NCBI GenBank assembly: GCA_902623175.1
Contig: CACNSR010000007.1
Coordinates: 45,636 to 109,635 of the forward strand
Length of the DNA: 64,000 bases
Source: Halieaceae bacterium
Lineage (GTDB): Bacteria; Pseudomonadota; Gammaproteobacteria; Pseudomonadales; Halieaceae
Reading direction: 5' to 3'
A model generated the notes under the pieces. That model ran no database searches and was not told where the DNA came from. It worked only from the letters and a program-made list of their open reading frames with translations. Of the stretch, positions 46,393 through 54,201 are shown one piece after another. The position numbers were made by a program, and so were the translations under genes. Within the stretch, counting starts at the first letter, position 1; every line of letters begins with the position of its first letter.

Positions 46393-47700
46393 ATGAATGA
46401 TCGATTCGCCGGCCATACAGCAGGAAAATACCCCGATAGTTGGTACGCCGCCACAGCGCCGCTTCTGCCCGCGTTCTCGTCTTTACAAGGCGAGGAAACT
46501 GCCGATGTGTGCGTGATTGGCGGCGGATATACCGGCCTCTCCACGGCTTTACATCTAAAGAAAAAGGGCTATGACGTGGTGCTGTTGGAAGCCGAGCGGG
46601 TTGGCTGGGGTGCGTCGGGCCGCAATGGTGGGCATGTCGGTACCGGCCAACGGGCGGATCAAGCCAGCATCGAAAAATGGGTTGGGATGGAGGCCGCCAA
46701 GGACCTCTGGCAACTCGGACTCGATGCGGTGCAAAAAGTATGCGAGCTGATCGACGAGTATCAGATTGACTGCGAGTTAGGTTCGGGAAACCTGCACTTG
46801 GCAGCCAAGCGTAGCCATGCTGAAGAGTTGCAGGAGGAGCTCGAGCATCTCGAATCTCATTACGATTACCGACAGCTATCTTACCTAGCGCCCGAGGCGG
46901 TAGCAGAGCGCACCAGCGCCCAAGGCTTCTATGGCGCTTTATTGGATGAGGGTTGCCGACACCTCCACCCTTTGAAATACGCTGTGGGGCTGGCGCGGGC
47001 CGCAGCCGAGGCGGGGGCCAGGATCTACGAGCACAGCCGTGCCCAGCCAGCACCTGACGGCCAGTCTGGAGAGGTCAAAACTGCGCAGGGCTATGTCAAG
47101 GCTCAACACGTGGTACTTGGATGTAATGCTTATCTCGGCGCGCTCATGCCGCGGCTCGCCGGCAACATCATGCCCATCAATAATTTCGTGATCGCCAGCG
47201 AGCCCTTGCCTTCTCACCTGCTGCCAAGGATCAATCGCGACAACCTGTCGATGTCGGACACACTATTCGTCATCAACTACTGGAAGCTTTCTGCGGACGG
47301 CCGGATGCTATTCGGTGGTGGGGAGAGCTACTCGAGTCACTTCCCTCGCGACATCAAAGCGTTCGTACGACCCCATATGCTGAATATCTATCCGGAGCTC
47401 GAGGAGATCGACGTGGAGTATGGCTGGGGTGGTGCCGTGGGTATCACGATGAATCGCATGCCGGACTTTGGACGCGTGGGTGAGCACCTGTGGTACGCCC
47501 AAGGCTTCTCGGGTCATGGGGTTCCCACCGCGACCATGGCTGGCCATTTGCTCGCAGAGGCGATAGACGGCGACACCAGCGGTTTTGACCTAATGGCGTC
47601 GGTACCGACCCACGGCTTTCCCGGCGGCACGCTGCTGCGCTGGCCCGGCCTCGTGGCAGGGATGTTGTTCTACAGCTTGCTGGACAAGCTGGGTCGATAG
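46393..47700 (+). CDS. puuB: Gamma-glutamylputrescine oxidoreductase-like FAD enzyme
   Basis: 435 aa from the ATG at 46393 (46384 also possible); the frame upstream is an extension over puuA. DVCVIGGGYTGLSTALHLKKKGYDVVLLEAERVGWGASGRNGGHVG matches the FAD-binding motif of PuuB and other DAO-family amine oxidases. YAQGFSGHGVPTATMAGHLLAEAIDG is the C-terminal FAD clasp. The next steps (PuuC, PuuD) are not in the window. It is divergent from puuA with only about 76 bases between starts, so shared regulation is likely. Confidence 0.82.
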   Translation: MNDRFAGHTAGKYPDSWYAATAPLLPAFSSLQGEETADVCVIGGGYTGLSTALHLKKKGYDVVLLEAERVGWGASGRNGGHVGTGQRADQASIEKWVGMEAAKDLWQLGLDAVQKVCELIDEYQIDCELGSGNLHLAAKRSHAEELQEELEHLESHYDYRQLSYLAPEAVAERTSAQGFYGALLDEGCRHLHPLKYAVGLARAAAEAGARIYEHSRAQPAPDGQSGEVKTAQGYVKAQHVVLGCNAYLGALMPRLAGNIMPINNFVIASEPLPSHLLPRINRDNLSMSDTLFVINYWKLSADGRMLFGGGESYSSHFPRDIKAFVRPHMLNIYPELEEIDVEYGWGGAVGITMNRMPDFGRVGEHLWYAQGFSGHGVPTATMAGHLLAEAIDGDTSGFDLMASVPTHGFPGGTLLRWPGLVAGMLFYSLLDKLGR

Positions 47701-47707
47701 CGGAGCC

Positions 47708-48106
47708 TTAGCCATCTCGCCGCGCCCTCTCCCGCCAACTGATCGCGAGCAACCCCAGAAATAGTGCGGTTATGGCCTGTGCGGGCAACGTGGGTACGGG
47801 GACATTAGGCAGATCCCTGAAAACGAGGTGAAGAGTGGCCTCCTGCTAAATGTTGTAGTCGGACCGGGTTCGGCGATCCTCCAACACCTTCACCGCAAAA
47901 ATGAGTTTCTGCTGGTCGGGCGGGATCCCCTATTTATCCTGAGCCTTGGCTTTGGCGTTATCGATGCTATCCGAAGGCTGCACATCAAGAGTGATGGTCT
48001 TGCTCGTGAGCGTCTTGACGAAAATTTGCATGGCCAGTACATCCAGCGGATCCAGCAATAAAACGCTTAGTGCGAGACTCGCACTGATGGTTGCTCTGCG
48101 CCTCAT
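47708..48106 (-). pseudogene. Secreted ubiquitin with C-terminal sorting signal, interrupted by two TAG codons
   Basis: Reading 48106 to 47708 on the minus strand gives one frame of 132 sense positions and a TAA. (1) Signal peptide [18 protein letters not shown]...DVLA (25 aa). (2) A ubiquitin fold starting [20 protein letters not shown] and including GIPPDQQKLIFA, RSDYNI and TLHLV; 55 of ubiquitin residues 1-72 are identical, with L8, I44, H68, V70 and K6/11/27/29/33/48 kept and K63 changed. (3) Instead of RLRGG, a tail VPVPTLP, a hydrophobic helix and WRERARR, a tripartite IPTL/PEP-CTERM-like sorting signal. TAG replaces E34 (47930-47932) and Q62 (47846-47848). No indels. AAAGG lies upstream of the ATG. 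Confidence 0.85.
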
Positions 48107-48238
48107 GGGGCAGACCTTTCTTTAGCACCGCCATCCGGTGAGGGCTGGATTTACCGCCACGGTTTGGACAGTATGTCACAGCGTCAAAGCGGTATCGCCG
48201 GTATGACACATCTCTTTGCAAACTGCGAGGGCAACCTG

Positions 48239-48634
48239 ATGCTGACCTTACTTCGAATCCTAACAACCCTGTCCGGCCTGGGGCTTTTGCTCGTTGGCAT
48301 TATCTGGTGGCTGCAACCGGCTACCGCAGCGGAAATACTCGGTGCCAGCCTGCTGGACGGCACCGGCCGTAGCACCCAAATTGGCGACTCGGGAGCATTT
48401 TTTATTGGCGCCGGTGGACTTTTGGCGCTGGGGGCTATCCGAAACCACGCTGCCCTGACGATATCAGGCGGTCTGTTGGTGGGGCTGGTCATCCCCGGTC
48501 GCGTTTTATCCGCCACCACCCATGGCGGCGCCTGGACGCCCGATGAAATTGCTGGAGAATGTATTGTCTTGATTGTTGCTTTATTGACCGCCGCAGTCAT
48601 TCGACGACACAACACGCAATCTGTCTTCCAGTAG
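48239..48634 (+). CDS. Small membrane protein (DUF4345-like)
   Basis: 131 aa from the ATG at 48239, with GAGGG upstream. Four hydrophobic segments (about 5-24, 53-68, 72-88 and 104-122). GATRSTQIGDSGAFF-like sequence (GRSTQIGDSGAFFIGAGGLLALGAI) recurs in small DUF4345/DUF4267-like families. Function is unknown. It is divergent from the ubiquitin pseudogene, and 132 bases between them must hold both promoters. TerB follows 18 bases downstream. Confidence 0.65.
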   Translation: MLTLLRILTTLSGLGLLLVGIIWWLQPATAAEILGASLLDGTGRSTQIGDSGAFFIGAGGLLALGAIRNHAALTISGGLLVGLVIPGRVLSATTHGGAWTPDEIAGECIVLIVALLTAAVIRRHNTQSVFQ

Positions 48635-48652
48635 ACCCTGACAACACCTCAC

Positions 48653-49093
48653 ATGCTGCTCAAAAAACTCAAAGATCTGCTAGGGAAGCAAGGCACAGCG
48701 AGGAATGAAGTCGAACACCGTGCGCTGGAACTCGCCTGTGCAGCCCTCATGTTTGAGGTGGCGCGGGCCGATTTTGCAGTCGACGCGATAGAGCAAGAGA
48801 CAGTCACTACGCAGCTCACAGAGCAGTTCAGTCTCAGCGCTGACGAAGTCTCCACCATTACCGAAGCCGCCGTTGAGCAAGCGGATGCCGCCACCTGTCT
48901 TTTTGAGTTCACCCGGACCTTAAACGAGCTGGCATCGGCTGAGCAGAAGCGTAATTTGCTGGCTATGATGTGGCGGGTAGCGATGGCGGATAACGCACTG
49001 AGCCAGTACGAGGAGCACGTGATACGTAAAGTCGCAGACCTGCTGTACTTACCACACAGTGACTTTATTGCAGCCAAGCAAAGCGCGATGTGA
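48653..49093 (+). CDS. TerB-family protein
   Basis: 146 aa all-helical protein. ALELACAALMFEVARADFAVDAIEQETV and LLAMMWRVAMADNALSQYEEHVIRKVADLLYLPHSDFIAAK are the two TerB repeats with their acidic metal-binding ends (ADF..D, ADN.L...E). TerB domains occur in tellurite-resistance and membrane-stress complexes, but short single-domain forms like this are widespread and uncharacterised. It starts 18 bases after the small membrane protein and is probably co-transcribed with it. Confidence 0.83.
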   Translation: MLLKKLKDLLGKQGTARNEVEHRALELACAALMFEVARADFAVDAIEQETVTTQLTEQFSLSADEVSTITEAAVEQADAATCLFEFTRTLNELASAEQKRNLLAMMWRVAMADNALSQYEEHVIRKVADLLYLPHSDFIAAKQSAM

Positions 49094-49136
49094 TCTTAGC
49101 TGCAGGCGCAGCGGGCCTCTGTTACGCACACTCTGC

Positions 49137-50003
49137 CTAGCGACTGCCGCCCCGGGCGCTCACTAAGCAGCCCAGCACAATCAAGCCGGTGCCCAAAAGG
49201 GTGCGCGCTGTGACGGGTTCAGCGAAAAACCACCACCCCAATATCGCCGCCCAAATAAACGCGGTGTATTCGATTACGACCAGCCGCTGCGCCTCCGCCT
49301 GCCGGTACGCCAGTGACATCAGCATCAGCGAGCCCACCGCGAGGCCTGCCGCCAATGCCGCGCCGACCCACTGATAGGAACTCTCCGGCCATGAGACGGC
49401 AAATGGCACGCCAACTAAAAGCATCAGGAAAACAATGGTATTTTGATAAAAGGCAATCTCGAGCGGCCTAGCAACCAGTGCCTGCATCCGCTGCAGCACC
49501 AAGTTGAAGGCGTACATGACCGCCGAAAGCAGTACCGCGACCATACCCACCGCATCGCTGCCCTCGTCGACCGCTAGCAGCTCACCACCAACAACTACCA
49601 TGACACCGCCAAAGCCCAGCGCCGCCGCGAGCTTGGCGTTGGCACCGATGCGCTCACCCAAAATGGGCACCGCCAGAAACAGAGTGATGATGGGGGCGAT
49701 AAATGACAAGCCGATCGCTTGTGCCAGTGGGATGCGCGTCAGGCCAAAAAAGAACAAATAAGCCATGACTGCCGTCAGTGCGGCCCGAATCAGGTGGATT
49801 TTCAGCGTTCGCCCCGAAGCTAGCACGGGGCGCTTAGGCAGATACAGCACCGCGACGATCAACGCCCCCATGGCCATGCGCCAAAACATAGCGTTGTATG
49901 TGCCCATCGCCAGCGCCTGCCCCTTCATCACTGCATCCATCATGGAAAAAAGCATGATGCCCAGCGTTGCTATCAGCATGGGATATTGGGCGACAGGTTT
50001 CAT
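49137..50003 (-). CDS. EamA-family (DMT) transporter
   Basis: 288 aa, ten predicted membrane helices in two EamA repeats (IATLGIMLFSMMDAVMKG..., MVAVLLSAVMYAFNLVLQRM...). APIITLFLAVPILGERIG and EYTAFIWAAILGWWFFAEPV end the repeats. RhaT/S-adenosylmethionine-transporter-like group. Second EamA protein of the window, with limited similarity to the one at 28684. Substrate is unknown. It converges with TerB without a clear terminator. Confidence 0.85.
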   Translation of the reverse strand: MKPVAQYPMLIATLGIMLFSMMDAVMKGQALAMGTYNAMFWRMAMGALIVAVLYLPKRPVLASGRTLKIHLIRAALTAVMAYLFFFGLTRIPLAQAIGLSFIAPIITLFLAVPILGERIGANAKLAAALGFGGVMVVVGGELLAVDEGSDAVGMVAVLLSAVMYAFNLVLQRMQALVARPLEIAFYQNTIVFLMLLVGVPFAVSWPESSYQWVGAALAAGLAVGSLMLMSLAYRQAEAQRLVVIEYTAFIWAAILGWWFFAEPVTARTLLGTGLIVLGCLVSARGGSR

Positions 50004-50145
50004 ATTTTTCTATCTCAGCTGACAGCGCTGGCAGCAGTTTCAGAGGCTCAGCAGGCCGGAAGCAGCATTATGCAGTGGAGTACGCCCTGTGAGACCATCC
50101 GGGCCAGATTTTAAGCGTGGATTCGTGATGATAAGAGGCCACTAA

Positions 50146-51957
50146 ATGGCAACCGCGGAACAGCTGAATCAGGCAATCGGCTTGATTCAAGGCAACCAAC
50201 ACGCCGATGCCGAAGCATTGCTCACACCCCTGCTCAACCAGTCAGCAACGGACGCCGATGTTTGGCAATTGATTGCTCTGGCACGCAAAGGGCAGCTAGA
50301 CCTGGCCGGCGCCGAGGTCGCTTTCAAACAATCGATTGATCTACATCCTGCACCAGCCGTGGTCACCAACCTCGGCAATCTCTACCGGCAGATGGGTCGC
50401 GAACAGGACGCAATGGCGTGCTACAACCGCGCCATCGAGGCAGCGCCTTCGCACTTACCCGCGAGAGTCAACAAAGGTCGCTCCCTACTCGCTCTATCTA
50501 GGCTTGAAGAGGCCACTGCCCTTTACACTAGCATCCTTGAGGAACTGCCCGAGCACACCAATGCCCACATTGGTCTTGCACAGTCATTGCAACGGAGCGG
50601 CCAGACTCGTGCGGCCACGTTACATTTCGAGAGAGCTCTGGCCCATGAGCCCGAAAACGCCGCAGCGCTCAATGGACTTGGTGTGATTCAAAAGGTGTCA
50701 GGGCGCCCAGAAGAGGCCAGTCGCACGCTGAAACGCGCAGTGGCATCTGCACCCACCGCACCGGAAGTGCGAACCAACCTGGCCAGTGCTCTCGCATTAT
50801 CTGGCGAGGAATCCGAGGCCGTTAACGCATACCGTGAGGCGCTGCGGCTGGACCCACTCAACCCAGAGCTACATGAGTGGTTCAACGGTTACCTGAGCAC
50901 CCTGGCACATCCTGAGTACTTGCACTCCTACGCTGAGGCACTGGATCAACACCCGGACGCGGGCCCACTGGCCATCGCCTATGCCCGTAAATTACTGCTG
51001 GGTCAGCAGGGCGAGCAGGCACTGCAGGTATTGGCTGCCGTACCGATCAATGAAGAACAGACTCGCGCCTATTTGGCCTGTGAGCGCAGCCACATTTTTC
51101 GTGAAATGGGCGAGTTTGATGAGGCAGTGATCGCGGCTCGAGAAGCGAACCGGCTGCTGCAAGACCTGCCCCGTAATACGCTCGAGCTGGCTACCGCCAT
51201 CATGGCAGCCGACGCTGATTATGAGGAGGCTGTTGACTGTTTGCAGCCGCTCATTTCATCAGAAGCATGCGGACAAGACACTTGGGCCACCTACGCCACG
51301 GCACTGCGCTACGCAGAGCGCCGGGACGAATACAACCAGATCGTGGATTACGAGAAGTACGTGGGCATACGGCACATCGAGACCCCTGAAGGCTATGACA
51401 GTCTCACCGCATTTCTTCAGGCGGCGCGCAATCATTTGATGTCACTTCACATCACGCGGCATCATCCCGTAGGACAATCGCTCCAGCATGGCACCCAAAC
51501 GCTTGATGACCTGTTCAGTCGGGACGAACCCATTATCGACGCGTTAAAGGTGGCGCTCACAAACGCTATCCAATCCTTCACTGAAGGAATGCCCCCTAGC
51601 AAGGAGCACCCGCTCGCCCGCCGGCAGACTGGGCAGATCGCATTATCCGATTCCTGGTCTGTGCTATTGAGAAACAAAGGGTTCCACAAAAATCATTACC
51701 ACTCTCACGGTTGGCTCAGTAGTGCCTTTTATTTAAGCGTACCTGATGTGGTCAGCGCAGGTGGCAAACAGGGTTGGATTAAATTTGGTGAGCCGGGGTT
51801 TCGTGCGAGAAAGCCGCTCGGCCCCGAGTACTGGTTGCAACCGGAGGAGGGTGCACTGGCTATTTTCCCCTCTTATCTCTGGCACGGCACCGAGGCGTTG
51901 CAAAGCGATGTTGAAAGAATGACCGTGGGCTGTGATGTCTTGCCAGCAACACGCTGA
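50146..51957 (+). CDS. TPR-repeat protein with C-terminal 2OG-Fe(II) oxygenase domain
   Basis: 603 aa. Residues 5 to about 235 hold six or more TPR units (ALEADAEALLTPLL, LGNLYRQMGREQDAMACYNRAIEAAP, LGVIQKVSGRPEEASRTLKRAVASAP, REALRLDPLNPE). The last 130 residues form a double-stranded beta-helix oxygenase of the PF13759 kind: KNHYHSHGWLSSAFYLSVP, GWIKFGEPG and PEEGALAIFPSYLWHGTEAL, giving His/His iron ligands and an Arg for 2-oxoglutarate. A sulfotransferase-like alternative is excluded by these motifs. Possibly a prolyl/asparaginyl-type hydroxylase of a partner protein. AAGAGG precedes the start. Confidence 0.8.
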   Translation: MATAEQLNQAIGLIQGNQHADAEALLTPLLNQSATDADVWQLIALARKGQLDLAGAEVAFKQSIDLHPAPAVVTNLGNLYRQMGREQDAMACYNRAIEAAPSHLPARVNKGRSLLALSRLEEATALYTSILEELPEHTNAHIGLAQSLQRSGQTRAATLHFERALAHEPENAAALNGLGVIQKVSGRPEEASRTLKRAVASAPTAPEVRTNLASALALSGEESEAVNAYREALRLDPLNPELHEWFNGYLSTLAHPEYLHSYAEALDQHPDAGPLAIAYARKLLLGQQGEQALQVLAAVPINEEQTRAYLACERSHIFREMGEFDEAVIAAREANRLLQDLPRNTLELATAIMAADADYEEAVDCLQPLISSEACGQDTWATYATALRYAERRDEYNQIVDYEKYVGIRHIETPEGYDSLTAFLQAARNHLMSLHITRHHPVGQSLQHGTQTLDDLFSRDEPIIDALKVALTNAIQSFTEGMPPSKEHPLARRQTGQIALSDSWSVLLRNKGFHKNHYHSHGWLSSAFYLSVPDVVSAGGKQGWIKFGEPGFRARKPLGPEYWLQPEEGALAIFPSYLWHGTEALQSDVERMTVGCDVLPATR

Positions 51958-51980
51958 CCCCCGCACTGCTTGATAAGCCA

Positions 51981-52008
51981 AGCACCTTGGAATACCCAAG
52001 GCGCTTTT
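51981..52008. terminator. Rho-independent terminator between convergent genes
   Basis: AGCACCTTGG (51981-51990), loop AATAC, CCAAGGCGCT (51996-52005) and TTTT. One A-C mismatch in the stem. It follows the TPR-oxygenase gene and faces the convergent monooxygenase-like gene. Confidence 0.75.
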
Positions 52009-52037
52009 GGTCACCACTAACAACGCAGGCGGCGCCG

Positions 52038-52385
52038 TCAGTCCTGAAAAAACGCCGTCTTTTTGCCACCATCCTCGGTATAAACTGGTTCGCCCCGTTC
52101 GATGAGATAGGCCTGATTGGTGCTGCTCACAAACCCCACACCGCGGAGCAAGTTCGCCATTTGCTCGTAATAAGGGTGCTCGAAATGCGCCGCCAGACTG
52201 TCGCTGTCCTCCCATAACTCATAGACCTGCATACGCGTGGGCACAGCCGGGTCAGGCGCAAAACAGTAGTCGTGACAGCCTGGCTCTTCCTCACGGGTCA
52301 ATCGCTGCACATCTGCAACAAGCGCCACCGCCTCATCTCGATCCGATTGGCTGGCAAATTCCAGCGCTGCAACCACAACAATCAT
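52038..52385 (-). CDS. Antibiotic biosynthesis monooxygenase (ABM)-domain protein
   Basis: 115 aa from the ATG at 52385 (AGAGAATAAAGCG upstream). The ferredoxin-like ABM fold is shown by VVAALEFASQSDRDEAVALVADVQRLTREEEPGCHDYCF and MQVYELWEDSDSLAAHFEHPYYEQMANLL, with the HFxxPYY active-site helix. Such dimeric proteins include YgiN-type quinol monooxygenases. Substrate is unknown. An in-frame ATG 39 bases upstream is less likely. Confidence 0.8.
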   Translation of the reverse strand: MIVVVAALEFASQSDRDEAVALVADVQRLTREEEPGCHDYCFAPDPAVPTRMQVYELWEDSDSLAAHFEHPYYEQMANLLRGVGFVSSTNQAYLIERGEPVYTEDGGKKTAFFQD

Positions 52386-52458
52386 CGCTTTATTCTCTCT
52401 GACATAAATCCCATTAATCCGCACACGGCGGTGTCACCCCTCATTAAACGCTGGTCGA

Positions 52459-52839
52459 TTAAATGAATAATCGACCGATTCCCAGCCAGCCGAGCAGCGC
52501 GGTAAGGCCCATCAGATACATGCCCGGCAATTTTAAAAGCCGGGCGTGACCCATAACGCCCAATAACGAAAAGAGCGCCGCGCCCAACGCATTACCAGCC
52601 AATACCGGGTATGCGAGCAAAGCAAGATTGGGCTTCATCGCTACACAAAGCAGGGTCGCACCACTCACCACCAGAAAAACGGTGAACATCTGCCAAGCCA
52701 CCAGACTCAGGGACTGGGTCAACGGCATGAGCTCACTGGCTTTAATGTGGCCCATATAGATTTTTCCGCCCACCACACCATGAAATAGGGCGCCGGCAAG
52801 AGCAATCAATGCAGCAGCGGTGACAAGGGCTGCTTCCAT
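52459..52839 (-). CDS. Small integral membrane protein
   Basis: 126 aa from the ATG at 52839, which has GAGGTG six bases upstream. Four hydrophobic segments (about 2-20, 43-62, 68-88 and 100-122) with HGVVGGKIYMGHIKASEL between the first two. No family recognised with confidence. It is about 74 bases upstream of the ABM gene on the same strand and could share its transcript. Confidence 0.65.
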   Translation of the reverse strand: MEAALVTAAALIALAGALFHGVVGGKIYMGHIKASELMPLTQSLSLVAWQMFTVFLVVSGATLLCVAMKPNLALLAYPVLAGNALGAALFSLLGVMGHARLLKLPGMYLMGLTALLGWLGIGRLFI

Positions 52840-52872
52840 AACGGGCACCTCAGTAATGGCTCTTGATCGTCA

Positions 52873-53001
52873 ATGTACCTGAAAGCCAATGCGTTGGGGT
52901 TGTGGTTTGATGCTGATCCCACCGACGTCGAGCAGTTTTTTAGCTACCCACTCAACGATGAATCGCGCTTCATCTCCAGTGCTTATCAATTGCGGCAATA
53001 G
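52873..53001 (+). pseudogene. Fragment resembling the N-terminus of a PhnB/3-demethylubiquinone-type VOC protein
   Basis: The frame reads MYLKANALGLWFDADPTDVE, then QFFSYPLNDESRFISSAY and a stop after 42 codons. LWFD.......F(Y/F)...F..SR is the opening strand-helix of PhnB-like VOC proteins. The rest of the domain is missing, so it looks like a decayed remnant. Evidence is short and the call is tentative. Confidence 0.35.
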
Positions 53002-53066
53002 AATATTCCAGTACCAGTCAATGCTGCGATAACACGGACCGCTTTAGAAGTCGCTCTTTACGCGCA

Positions 53067-53339
53067 TTACATGGCGCGTCGCCAAGGTCTGATCATCGCG
53101 TCGCCAGTTTGGCGTCGGAGCAGCAGTGCGACCAGCATCCATACCAGCACAAGGTAAGGCGTATCAGAAATCAGATCGAGCGCCCAGGCCCGCTCATCAG
53201 CCAGGCCACTTGCAATCTGATCGGCATTCAGCGTCACGCCGTGGGTGAGGGAGATACCAATCGGAATGAATTTGAGGGCCGCCGCTGCGAGCAAGCTAAA
53301 GTTGGCCCATGCCAGCCCGCGCCGCCAGCGGCTCTTCAT
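53067..53339 (-). CDS. Small membrane protein
   Basis: 90 aa with two hydrophobic segments (WANFSLLAAAALKFIPIGISL at about 11-31 and TPYLVLVWMLVALLL at about 61-74) separated by a loop with LNADQIASGLADERAWALDLI. Arg/Lys-rich ends suggest cytosolic termini. No family recognised. The ATG at 53339 lacks a strong Shine-Dalgarno. Confidence 0.5.
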   Translation of the reverse strand: MKSRWRRGLAWANFSLLAAAALKFIPIGISLTHGVTLNADQIASGLADERAWALDLISDTPYLVLVWMLVALLLRRQTGDAMIRPWRRAM

Positions 53340-53422
53340 ATTCGGGCCCCCATCGCCTTGGCTTTTTCTGTTTCCTCGCCCAATTTTTGACAGACTCCCG
53401 TATTCGCAGACTGCACGGACAA

Positions 53423-53438
53423 ACCGTTTGCGGTTTTG
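53423..53438. terminator. Weak hairpin downstream of DUF938 gene
   Basis: AAACCG-TTTG-CGGTTT is a perfect six-pair hairpin 13 bases beyond the DUF938 stop. The T-run is short, so termination is uncertain. Confidence 0.3.
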
Positions 53439-53450
53439 CCTCTACCAAAC

Positions 53451-54062
53451 TCAGATTTTATCGAACACCACTGACAAATTGTTGGCTGGCATCTCAATCA
53501 CGTTTTGACAAGCAAATCCCTGCTCCACCGCAATGTCCACTACTGCCTTCAGGTCTCTCACGCCCCACGCCGAGTCCTGTGACCGCAACTGCTCGTCAAA
53601 CGCCGCGTTGGAGGGCGCCGTGTGCAACCCGTCTCGCTTAAATGGTCCATAAAGTATCACAACACCACTCTGATTCAGGACCTCAGCTGCGCCCGCGAAC
53701 AGTGCCTCGCAGCAAGACCAGGGTGAGATGTGCAGCATATTGATATTCACGATCGCCGAGATCGGCGCAGGGAGATCACAGTCAATTAACCACGACGAGT
53801 CGCGCACATCGAGTTGACGTGGCAGTAATAAGTTCGCCGCGTCAGCCTCCTCCCGCCAGGCCGCAATAGATGCCATATTAGTCGGATCCAAGTCAGTAGG
53901 TAGCCAGAAGCGTGGGGTGAGTTGCTGTGCGAAAAAAACGGCGTGTTGCCCAGTGCCAGAGGCGATCTCCAGCACCGTGCCCTGATTGGGGAGATAGTTT
54001 TGAAGGATCGACAAAATCGCTTCGCGGTTTCGCTCGGTGGCGGGCGCGGAGCGTTTGGTCAT
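53451..54062 (-). CDS. DUF938-family SAM-dependent methyltransferase
   Basis: 203 aa. APATERNREAILSILQNYLP, VLEIASGTGQHAVFFAQQLTP (motif I), WLPTDLDPTNMASIAAW, NINMLHISPWSCCEALFAGAAEVL and LYGPFKRDGLHTAPSNAAFDEQLRSQDSAWGVRDL are the DUF938 blocks in order. The methylated substrate is unknown. A 44-residue membrane protein is encoded just upstream, five bases before the ATG, and is probably co-translated. Confidence 0.9.
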   Translation of the reverse strand: MTKRSAPATERNREAILSILQNYLPNQGTVLEIASGTGQHAVFFAQQLTPRFWLPTDLDPTNMASIAAWREEADAANLLLPRQLDVRDSSWLIDCDLPAPISAIVNINMLHISPWSCCEALFAGAAEVLNQSGVVILYGPFKRDGLHTAPSNAAFDEQLRSQDSAWGVRDLKAVVDIAVEQGFACQNVIEMPANNLSVVFDKI

Positions 54063-54066
54063 GGTG

Positions 54067-54201
54067 TCATCCGGTGCCCGCGAGGAAAATCGCGAGTGTC
54101 GGTATAAGCAGAATCAAACCTCCTGCCACCAGTAATAAGACTTCTAGCCGACCGCGCCACTTCGGGGGTTCGCCATCAGGATTTTCAGGGCCGTTGTTCA
54201 T
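54067..54201 (-). CDS. 44-residue single-pass membrane protein
   Basis: Minus-strand frame from the ATG at 54201 to the TGA at 54067-54069: MNNGPENPDGEPPKWRGRLE, a hydrophobic stretch VLLLVAGGLILLIPTLAIFL, then AGTG. Positive-inside charge predicts a cytosolic N-terminus. It is separated from the DUF938 start by five bases, indicating a two-gene unit. Family not recognised, though DUF938 genes in relatives could be checked for the same partner. Confidence 0.6.
   Translation of the reverse strand: MNNGPENPDGEPPKWRGRLEVLLLVAGGLILLIPTLAIFLAGTG

Noticed and set aside
46334..47053. 239-codon minus-strand frame inside puuB.
   Set aside because: Arg/Pro/Ser-rich composition typical of antisense to a GC-rich gene; no homology; puuB is certain.
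47985..48266. 93-codon minus-strand open frame (MLGFEVRSASG...) over the ubiquitin pseudogene.
   Set aside because: It is in a different frame from the ubiquitin homology, has no homology of its own and begins inside the neighbouring gene.
50060..50120. CAGGCCGGAAGCAGC resembles the conserved domain IV of the bacterial SRP RNA (4.5S).
   Set aside because: The GGAAGGAAGCAGCC loop is incomplete and flanking bases do not form the required long hairpin; it is a chance match upstream of the TPR gene.
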